Under the pieces are notes generated by a model that was not told where the DNA came from, ran no database searches, and saw nothing but the letters and a program-made list of their open reading frames with translations. 5,100 nucleotides of DNA, taken from the NCBI GenBank assembly GCA_047615875.1, contig JBLHGU010000311.1, positions 1 through 5,100 on the forward strand, given 5' to 3'. Both the position numbers and the translations under genes were made by a program. Each line of letters starts with the position of its first letter. Within the stretch, counting starts at the first letter, position 1. This document shows positions 1 to 5,100 of this stretch, piece after piece. Source of the DNA: JBLHGU01 sp047615875 (GTDB taxonomy: Bacteria > Pseudomonadota > Gammaproteobacteria > Arenicellales > CAJQKF01).

Positions 1-1010
1 CCTTGATTCTTAATGGCGGTCCATCTTTGATGTTCGAACCCGGCACCTCGCAACATCTACTCACAGATCTGTCCACCATAGACGAAGTTCTGCCCGCCTG
101 GTCGACGGACTATATGACCGCCAGTTACCGAAGCCAGGAAATCGCTGCGAAATTCGCCCAGGATATCGCGGGCATAATCTCTGACCATAACATCGATTCT
201 GGCCGCTTAGCAGTAGATAGACTGGATACCGATACTTATCAGGCGCTGTCCGCCAGTGGGCTGCAACTTTGTGACGGCAAGCAATTTCTAGAGCGGGCGC
301 GTTCTATAAAGTCACTTCAGGAAATAGATGCTCTCAAGGCATCACTACGAACCTGTGAAGCTGCCATGGCTGATTTAAGAGAAGTCCTCACGCCCGGCAT
401 GAGTGAACAAGAAGCTCTGGCGGTGCTCATTCACGGCAGCGTGAAACGCGGTGGAGAATATCCAGAGACACGCCTGATGACATCCGGGCCACGGACCAAT
501 CCCTGGTTTCAGGAAACTTCAGATCGTATTATGCAAAATGGCGACTTTCTTTCTTTTGATACCGACCTGATTGGACCGATGGGATTTTATAATGACATAT
601 CCCGTTCGTGGATTGTCGGTGATCGTAAACCCACTGATGAACAACGAAACCTATACGACTTATCTCGGCAACAACTAGAGCGAAATATATCCTTGCTGAA
701 ACCGGGAAGATCTTTGCTTGAATTTGCAACGGACTGTTTCCAACTACCCGAGGCTTATCTGACTAACCGCTACGCTGATGTGGGTCACGGCTGCGGTCTT
801 GGCGTGGAATACCCATTTCTCTGGTATCCGGAAGATGCCGAACTGGGAGCTTATGATGGTGTGTTCGAAGAAAACATGGTGGTGTGCATAGAAAGCTATG
901 TCGGTGCTGCGGGAGGGAATCAAGGTGTGAAGCTAGAACAGCCTGTGTGGCTCAGCGGAAATGGACCTGTCGTACTTTCAGAGTATCCCTTAGAGGATGA
1001 CTATACGTAA
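1..1010 (+). CDS. DddP-like M24 family metallohydrolase/lyase (5' partial)
   Basis: This is a pita-bread-fold M24 protein, the family of Xaa-Pro aminopeptidases, creatinase, ectoine hydrolase and the DMSP lyase DddP. Residues are counted from the first in-frame codon (TTG at 3-5). The end of a creatinase-type N-terminal domain runs to about residue 100, and the catalytic domain follows. The metal ligands are D186 and D188 (FDTDLIG), D198 (NDISR), H262 (GHGCGL), E297 (CIES) and E312 (VKLEQ). Their order and spacing match what I recall for DddP (D295, D297, D307, H371, E406, E421), and Tyr257 fits DddP Tyr366. The position matching the proposed DddP catalytic Asp377 is Val268, so DMSP cleavage is doubtful. 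DddP is about 445 residues long, so about 110 N-terminal residues should lie left of the window; the TTG is not taken as the true start. The protein is probably cytoplasmic. A peptidase or other C-N/C-S cleaving activity is possible. The family call is firm and the substrate unknown. Confidence 0.85.
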   Translation, partial: LILNGGPSLMFEPGTSQHLLTDLSTIDEVLPAWSTDYMTASYRSQEIAAKFAQDIAGIISDHNIDSGRLAVDRLDTDTYQALSASGLQLCDGKQFLERARSIKSLQEIDALKASLRTCEAAMADLREVLTPGMSEQEALAVLIHGSVKRGGEYPETRLMTSGPRTNPWFQETSDRIMQNGDFLSFDTDLIGPMGFYNDISRSWIVGDRKPTDEQRNLYDLSRQQLERNISLLKPGRSLLEFATDCFQLPEAYLTNRYADVGHGCGLGVEYPFLWYPEDAELGAYDGVFEENMVVCIESYVGAAGGNQGVKLEQPVWLSGNGPVVLSEYPLEDDYT

Positions 1011-1072
1011 GTTCGGTTCTATGGTTACTTCTCAAATATTTTTACAATTTTTTAACTATCGTTCGGAATAAA

Positions 1073-1101
1073 TTCAAACCTAAGAGTAATAAGTAGATAA
1101 A
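1073..1101 (+). promoter_or_regulatory. Weak candidate sigma-70-type promoter for galE
   Basis: TTCAAA at 1073-1078 and GATAAA at 1096-1101 are 17 bases apart and each matches four of six consensus positions. The stretch upstream (1031-1062) is strongly AT-rich, with runs of T, and includes TTTACA at 1041-1046 without a good partner. The -10-like box overlaps the hairpin loop. A promoter in this 138-bp gap is plausible because galE is functionally unrelated to the gene before it, but the exact boxes are a guess. Confidence 0.2.
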
Positions 1102-1112
1102 CTTCTTACTCT
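1083..1112. other. Imperfect hairpin in the galE leader
   Basis: AGAGTAATAAG at 1083-1093 pairs with CTTCTTACTCT at 1102-1112, with one T/C mismatch (1090 against 1105). A further T-A pair (1094/1101) closes a 6-base loop. No T-run follows directly and the stem is AT-rich, so it is not a textbook intrinsic terminator. It lies 72 bases after the M24 stop and 36 bases before the galE start. It could be a weak or factor-assisted terminator of the upstream gene, an mRNA-stabilising structure, an operator-like dyad, or chance. Confidence 0.35.
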
Positions 1113-1132
1113 GAAATTTGTTCTTGAAACTT

Positions 1133-1137
1133 AGGGA
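1133..1137 (+). promoter_or_regulatory. Ribosome binding site for galE
   Basis: AGGGA lies 11 bases before the ATG at 1149. The spacing is a little long but usable. It supports this ATG as the start, with the NAD-binding GGAGYIGS motif placed normally at residues 9-16. Confidence 0.5.
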
Positions 1138-1148
1138 AATCTACATCG

Positions 1149-2120
1149 ATGAAACATTCTATATTGGTGGTTGGTGGTGCTGGTTATATTGGTAGCCATG
1201 TAGTTCACGACCTGTTTGAACAGGGCCATAAAGTGACCGTATTTGATAATCTAAGCACTGGCTCCAAAAGAAATATCCCAGAAGGGGTCGAACTGGTTGA
1301 AGCGGATTTGATTAACAAGGATCAGATCGCCAGGGTGCTCGAGTCAGGCATCGATGTGGTGTTTCACTTTGCGGCCAAGAAAGCGGTTGGCGAGTCTATG
1401 GAATTGCCTATGAAGTATGCGGAAAACAACCTGGTTGGAACATTGAATCTTCTGCAATGTATGCACGAAACGGGTGTGCGACAATTTGTATTCTCTTCAT
1501 CGGCTGCCGTTTATGGTTCACCCCTAGAGCAGCCAATTAGTGAACAACACCCCTGTGCACCGGAAAATTATTACGGTTATACAAAACTTGCCATTGAAGA
1601 AAATCTGAGCTGGTTTGCTCGTCTTGGTGGACTAAAGTTCGCCAGTCTGCGTTATTTTAACGCCACTGGATACGACATAAATCAACGTGTTGTAGAGCGT
1701 GAACTAAGTACATCTAACTTGTGCCCTATCATAATGGAATCGGTGACTGGTATTCGCGGGCCAATGCAAGTATTCGGTGGTGATTTTGACACCCGAGACG
1801 GCACCTGCATTAGAGATTATATTCATGTCAATGACCTGTCTGAAGCCCATCTATTGGCAATGGACTATATCTTTGAGAATGATGACAGCCTGATTTTAAA
1901 TCTTGGTGCCGAGAGCGGTACAACAGTGCTGGAAATGATACAGGCTGCTGAAAATGCTCTGGGCCTTAGGGTAGATTACAGCATTACGGATCGACGACAC
2001 GGTGACCCGGCTGTGTTAGTTGCCAGTAGTAAAACTGCGGAGCAGAAGTTGAACTGGAAAGCCAGTCGTTCTGACCTTGAAACGATATTTCGGTCAATGG
2101 GTCCCGTCTACGGTTTATAA
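1149..2120 (+). CDS. galE: UDP-glucose 4-epimerase (GalE)
   Basis: An extended short-chain dehydrogenase that interconverts UDP-glucose and UDP-galactose through a bound NAD+ and a 4-keto intermediate in the cytoplasm. It serves the Leloir pathway and supplies precursors for lipopolysaccharide and exopolysaccharide. The Rossmann motif GGAGYIGS is at residues 9-16, with the ribose-binding Asp33 in VFDN. AVGES is at 79-83. The catalytic set is Ser118 (SSSAAVYG) and Tyr142-x3-Lys146. RYFNATGYD is at 168-176, DGTCIRDYIHVNDL at 217-230 and the C-terminal GDPAVLVASS at 285-294. At 323 residues it is slightly shorter than E. coli GalE (338), mostly through loop differences, with no sign of damage. 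The residue aligned with the E. coli gate Tyr299 appears to be Val289, so activity on UDP-N-acetyl sugars is possible. It has its own ribosome binding site and stands alone, without galK, galT or glycosyltransferases in view. Confidence 0.93.
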   Translation: MKHSILVVGGAGYIGSHVVHDLFEQGHKVTVFDNLSTGSKRNIPEGVELVEADLINKDQIARVLESGIDVVFHFAAKKAVGESMELPMKYAENNLVGTLNLLQCMHETGVRQFVFSSSAAVYGSPLEQPISEQHPCAPENYYGYTKLAIEENLSWFARLGGLKFASLRYFNATGYDINQRVVERELSTSNLCPIIMESVTGIRGPMQVFGGDFDTRDGTCIRDYIHVNDLSEAHLLAMDYIFENDDSLILNLGAESGTTVLEMIQAAENALGLRVDYSITDRRHGDPAVLVASSKTAEQKLNWKASRSDLETIFRSMGPVYGL

Positions 2121-2151
2121 GCTTCTAAAGAGAATTACTTCAGCTTTCTTC
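2121..2151. other. Convergent intergenic gap between galE and aldehyde dehydrogenase
   Basis: Only 31 bases separate the two stop codons. The best dyad is a 5-bp stem (GAGAA at 2130-2134 with TTCTC at 2149-2153), without a GC-rich stem or T-tract, so no convincing intrinsic terminator is visible for either gene. Transcripts may overlap at their 3' ends or be ended by Rho. Confidence 0.5.
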
Positions 2152-3642
2152 TCAGGAAAGATTAATCCAGGCCGCCTTAAGGTCAGTGTATTTGTCCAGG
2201 GCATGCAATGATTTGTCATGCCCATTACCAGATTGGCGTACCCCGCCTAAGGGCATAGTTATATCGGCACCGCCGTAGCAATTGACCATCACCATGCCTG
2301 CTCGAATGCCGCGTATCATGCGATGAGCAGTGGCAAGGTTAGAAGTCCAAACAGCAGATGCGAGTCCGTAAACAGTATTATTGGCTATGCGCACCGCATC
2401 GGCTTCATCATCAAAAGGTATTACGCCCAGCACGGGGCCAAAGACTTCTTGTTGGGCCAGTCGCGATTCCGCATTAACATTATCAACAATCGCTGGCTGC
2501 ATATAAAAACCTCCTCCTGACTCAAACAGGCGCTTGCCACCTGTCACAACTCTAGCCCCGTCATCTTTTGCATCGTTAACAAAACCAAGATTCTGGGTTA
2601 GCTGTAATTCACTTGATACTGCACCGATATCTGACTGCAGGTTGAGCGGATCACCCACACGCAAAGAACCTGTCACGCTTACCAGCTTATCGAGAAACTC
2701 GTCATGGATGCTACGTTGCACCAACAACCTGGAGCCCGCGACGCATACCTGTCCGGAATTACGAAAGATTCCAAAGGCGGATACTTTGGCCGCCACGTCC
2801 AAATCTGCAGCATCAGAAAATACAATGTTCGGTGATTTGCCACCGAGTTCAAGATAAACACGTTTAAGATTAGAGCGTGCAGAATACTCAAGTAGGCGCC
2901 GGCCAACATTTCCAGAACCGGTAAACACCAACACATCGACATCATTGTGTAAGGCAAGTGCTTCGCCTACAACGGGCCCGTCACCTGTTACCACATTAAG
3001 CACACCGTCTGGCAAGCCAGCCTCAGCAGATAACTCTACAAGTTTTAACAGGGATAACGATGCACCTTCCGCAGGTTTGAGCACTACGGAATTACCCGTA
3101 GCCAATGCCGGGGCAAGTTTCCAGGCGCCAATCATCAAGGGAAAGTTCCAGGGCACGATAGCACCAACCACACCCACGGGCTCACGATGAATCAGCCCTA
3201 GAACATTGTCGGGAGTACTGGCCACTTCACCGTAAACTTTATCTATGGCCTCGCTGTACCAGGCGAAAGTTCCAACAGCGCTCATGGGCTCCGCATTAAT
3301 AGCCATTTTTATTTCTGTACCATTGTCTCGCACACCCAGGACCGCCAACTCAAGGGCATCGCGTTCAATAAGTTCAGCGAATCTTCGCAGTACTTTTTTT
3401 CGATGTGCTGGTGGAGCGCTCCTCCATATGCCACTTTCAAATGATTGCCTTGCAGATTTAACCGCAGCATCCACATCATCCGAACTGCCATTTTGCAAAG
3501 TGGTCAAAAAGCTGCCATCGATAGGACTGATCACATCGATTGTTTTACCAGTAGAACCACTAGCCCATGCACCATTTATAAAGTGTTGCCTTGGCGTAAG
3601 AGGTAAATGACGCAAAACGTCTATGTCAGATTGGTTGAGCAA
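2152..3642 (-). CDS. NAD(P)+-dependent aldehyde dehydrogenase, PuuC-like
   Basis: A 496-residue ALDH-superfamily enzyme that oxidises an aldehyde to a carboxylate through a cysteine thiohemiacetal. The catalytic set is intact: Asn166 (PWNFP), Glu265 (LELGGKSPN), Cys300 (GQVCVAG) and Glu399 (EVFGPV). Lys189 and Glu192 (KPAE) bind the coenzyme, and Glu192 favours NAD+. TGSGNVG at 241-247 follows the usual nucleotide-binding loop. WYSEAIDKVYGEVAST (128-143) and SGNGHDKSLHALDKYTDLK (471-489) closely resemble E. coli PuuC, the gamma-glutamyl-gamma-aminobutyraldehyde dehydrogenase of putrescine catabolism. No other puu gene is in view, so the substrate is unknown. It follows the flavoprotein gene by 66 bases on the same strand, suggesting it removes the aldehyde made by that enzyme. 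The start is TTG: GGAG lies 8 bases upstream, an in-frame stop lies 24 bases upstream, and the first in-frame ATG is over 100 codons inside the conserved fold. Confidence 0.93.
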   Translation of the reverse strand: MLNQSDIDVLRHLPLTPRQHFINGAWASGSTGKTIDVISPIDGSFLTTLQNGSSDDVDAAVKSARQSFESGIWRSAPPAHRKKVLRRFAELIERDALELAVLGVRDNGTEIKMAINAEPMSAVGTFAWYSEAIDKVYGEVASTPDNVLGLIHREPVGVVGAIVPWNFPLMIGAWKLAPALATGNSVVLKPAEGASLSLLKLVELSAEAGLPDGVLNVVTGDGPVVGEALALHNDVDVLVFTGSGNVGRRLLEYSARSNLKRVYLELGGKSPNIVFSDAADLDVAAKVSAFGIFRNSGQVCVAGSRLLVQRSIHDEFLDKLVSVTGSLRVGDPLNLQSDIGAVSSELQLTQNLGFVNDAKDDGARVVTGGKRLFESGGGFYMQPAIVDNVNAESRLAQQEVFGPVLGVIPFDDEADAVRIANNTVYGLASAVWTSNLATAHRMIRGIRAGMVMVNCYGGADITMPLGGVRQSGNGHDKSLHALDKYTDLKAAWINLS

Positions 3643-3708
3643 TTGTGCAACTCCAGTTTTTCTTTAATTAAACTTCAAAAATACACTCTAAAAACTACTG
3701 TGAATTCA
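3643..3708 (-). other. AT-rich gap between flavoprotein and aldehyde dehydrogenase genes
   Basis: A 66-base spacer holding a perfect 10-base palindrome, TTTAATTAAA (3663-3672), and several A/T runs. There is no GC-rich stem followed by T's, so read-through from the flavoprotein gene into the aldehyde dehydrogenase gene is likely. The AT richness would also allow a secondary promoter, but no pair of boxes stands out. Confidence 0.4.
3651..3654 (-). promoter_or_regulatory. Ribosome binding site deciding the TTG start of the aldehyde dehydrogenase
   Basis: On the minus strand ACTGGAG places GGAG 8 bases before TTG (3642-3640). The reading frame is closed upstream by TAA (3666-3664) and no ATG or GTG lies between, so TTG is the only sensible start. 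Confidence 0.75.
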
Positions 3709-5100
3709 TTATATAAATAACGTTGCCTGATCACGGTTAAAGCTATCGCCCGCTAATTTATCACCACAATGCAATCGTGCATGTCGATGGCCCGAATGCA
3801 CTGCCGCCTGAATAATACCCGGTGACAGACAATCGCCTATGGCAGTCGCTGGTTGGTTATTTTCTAAGAGACTTTTATATAAACCATCATTCGGCAACCT
3901 GCCGCCCAGTAATAACAGATGATCGAATTCGCGTTCGGCCAATAGCTCGCCCGTATAGGCGCAGTGAAATTTCGCGCTATTCTGATCGGCGCTGGCAAGC
4001 ATTTCATTAACATGCCACTTAACCCCTGCATGGCGTAATTGTTGGACGACGCGGGCTTGTTCGAGCGTATTATCCGTCCAGGCAGAAATCATCTGCAAAG
4101 GCGTAACGATTTCTACACTGCAACCCCAAAGGGCTAACTGGTTTGCCAGTACACCACCCATGTAGTTATGATCATCATCATAAATCAATACCCTGCCTTT
4201 AAGCTCATTAGTTGGCTTAATATCATCCGGGGTCAAAATAGAACTAGCTGTGTTTAAGTCGATGGGTTGATAGTGCGAACCACCGATTCCATCACGTCGC
4301 CAGTGTGATCCAGTGGCAATAAAAACATGGTCGGCAGAAAATTCCTCAACACCTGAATAGTCCAGCTTACTTTCAAGATACAGCGACACATTGGACATTT
4401 GACTGAGTTGATACAGACGATAGTCTGCCACTCGATACCAGGCCGACAGACCTGCAAGCTTTGACTCGGTAGTCACACGACCTCCGGCCTCGACAAATCC
4501 CTCAGAGATGGTGACCTGGTGACCTGCTCTGGCTAGAGTAAGTGCACACTCCAAACCGGCTGGTCCTGCACCGACCACCAACAGATTCTCTGACTTGCTT
4601 ACTGCGGGCACAGATTCAGGGTGCCAGTTGCGTCGCCATTCCTCAGCTATGGTTGGATTCTGGGTGCAGCGCAATGGAATCCCATAAGCATCTGCGCCAA
4701 CACATATGTTGCAGCCTATACATTCACGAATATCTTCTATGCGATTGTCACGAATTTTTACTGGCAGAAAGGGATCAGCGATGGAAGGTCTGGCTGCTCC
4801 GATTAGATCCAGCTTGCCCTGCTTGATCATAGAGACCATTTTGTCTGGTGAAGTAAATCTCCCCACCCCGACCACAGGTTTATCCGTTATGGTTTTTACG
4901 AAGTCAACGAATTCAAGTTGATGACCTTCCTCACGGAAACGAGATGTGGCCGAATCTGAGCTCCAGGTAGAGATATTTACATCCCACAAATCTGGCAGTT
5001 CCGCCAACATCTGGACGACTTCTCGACCTTCACCATCATGACGCAGACCCATATCTTCGCTCGGTTCTGCAACGGAAAAACGTAGCGCAACGGCGCACTT
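3709..5100 (-). CDS. Trimethylamine-dehydrogenase-family flavoprotein, amine/betaine demethylase type (5' partial)
   Basis: This is the C-terminal 463 residues of an Old Yellow Enzyme-type FMN barrel with a 4Fe-4S cluster and an ADP/pyridine-nucleotide-binding domain. The family includes trimethylamine and histamine dehydrogenases, dimethylglycine demethylase DgcA and N-methylproline (stachydrine) demethylase. Numbering from the Met at 5052, the FMN phosphate loops are GVGRF (61-66) and GAARPSIADPF (85-95). The cluster cysteines are C111, C114, C117 and C129, followed by CTQNPTIAEEWRRNWHPE, very like trimethylamine dehydrogenase. GAGPAG (161-166) binds the dinucleotide, YDDDHNYMGG is at 291-300 and GDC at 406-408. 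The frame stays open to the right edge, and the 16 residues before that Met (KCAVALRFSVAE...) also match the family, so Met 5052 is internal. Relatives are about 650-730 residues, so roughly 200-250 are missing. Electrons probably pass from FMN to the cluster and on to a carrier such as ETF. The family call is firm; the substrate is not fixed. Confidence 0.92.
   Translation of the reverse strand, partial: KCAVALRFSVAEPSEDMGLRHDGEGREVVQMLAELPDLWDVNISTWSSDSATSRFREEGHQLEFVDFVKTITDKPVVGVGRFTSPDKMVSMIKQGKLDLIGAARPSIADPFLPVKIRDNRIEDIRECIGCNICVGADAYGIPLRCTQNPTIAEEWRRNWHPESVPAVSKSENLLVVGAGPAGLECALTLARAGHQVTISEGFVEAGGRVTTESKLAGLSAWYRVADYRLYQLSQMSNVSLYLESKLDYSGVEEFSADHVFIATGSHWRRDGIGGSHYQPIDLNTASSILTPDDIKPTNELKGRVLIYDDDHNYMGGVLANQLALWGCSVEIVTPLQMISAWTDNTLEQARVVQQLRHAGVKWHVNEMLASADQNSAKFHCAYTGELLAEREFDHLLLLGGRLPNDGLYKSLLENNQPATAIGDCLSPGIIQAAVHSGHRHARLHCGDKLAGDSFNRDQATLFI

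Noticed and set aside
3..5. TTG at the left edge as the true start of the M24 gene
   Set aside because: The catalytic domain begins about 110 residues earlier than in DddP relatives, no upstream sequence is visible to show a ribosome binding site, and the frame is open to the edge. The gene is most likely cut by the window.
529..729. Minus-strand 66-residue open frame inside the M24 gene
   Set aside because: It is antisense to the metal-binding core and has no recognisable features.
1..1010. Creatinase or ectoine hydrolase identity for the M24 gene
   Set aside because: The full set of metal ligands is kept, unlike metal-free creatinase, and the FDTDLIG, GAYD and VKLEQ stretches fit DddP better than DoeA. 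The substrate nevertheless stays open.
2121..2160. Bidirectional terminator between galE and the aldehyde dehydrogenase
   Set aside because: Only a 5-bp AT-containing stem could be drawn and no T-tract follows on either strand.
2323..3610. Several short plus-strand open frames opposite the aldehyde dehydrogenase
   Set aside because: They lie inside a well-conserved gene on the other strand, resemble no known protein, and have no convincing ribosome binding sites. They are shadows.
3663..3672. TTTAATTAAA palindrome as an operator
   Set aside because: A 10-base pure A/T palindrome in an AT-rich spacer is easily a chance event, and no second copy or flanking symmetry was seen.
4542..4921. Overlapping plus-strand open frames opposite the flavoprotein
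   Set aside because: Cys/Ser/Leu-rich translations with no domain signature, antisense to the conserved iron-sulfur and FMN regions of a real gene.
5050..5052. ATG as the start of the flavoprotein
   Set aside because: The in-frame residues upstream (CAVALRFSV) match the family barrel and there is no stop before the edge, so this Met is internal.

Overview
The window looks like an ordinary chromosomal segment from a moderate-GC bacterium, most likely a marine or other aquatic proteobacterium. That placement is an inference. It rests on gene content: a DddP-like M24 protein, a trimethylamine-dehydrogenase-family flavoprotein and a PuuC-like aldehyde dehydrogenase. It also rests on tightly packed genes with usual ribosome binding sites. 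No RNA gene, mobile element, CRISPR array or prophage signature was seen.

Layout, left to right. (1) Positions 1-1010, plus strand: the C-terminal roughly three quarters of an M24 (creatinase/aminopeptidase-fold) protein. It resembles the DMSP lyase DddP in metal-ligand order and spacing, but the gene enters from beyond the left edge. (2) Positions 1011-1148: an AT-rich leader with an imperfect hairpin and a ribosome binding site. (3) Positions 1149-2120, plus strand: a complete UDP-glucose 4-epimerase (galE). (4) A 31-bp convergent gap. (5) Positions 2152-3642, minus strand: a complete NAD(P)+-dependent aldehyde dehydrogenase of PuuC type, starting at TTG. (6) A 66-bp gap. (7) Positions 3709-5100, minus strand: the C-terminal part of a large FMN/4Fe-4S/ADP-binding flavoprotein of the trimethylamine dehydrogenase/dimethylglycine/N-methylproline demethylase type. 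Its 5' part lies beyond the right edge.

The two minus-strand genes read in the order flavoprotein then aldehyde dehydrogenase and probably form an operon. A likely logic is oxidative deamination or demethylation of an amine or betaine, followed by oxidation of the released aldehyde to an acid. The DddP-like protein would fit a neighbourhood for breakdown of methylated osmolytes. It is on the other strand, however, and separated by galE, so a shared pathway is only a hypothesis. galE serves sugar-nucleotide metabolism and has no obvious link to its neighbours.

The most notable observations are the Val in the DddP-like protein where DddP lyases carry a proposed catalytic Asp, and the partial conservation of the trimethylamine dehydrogenase substrate site in the flavoprotein. 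I did not find clear evidence of a wholly undescribed system.
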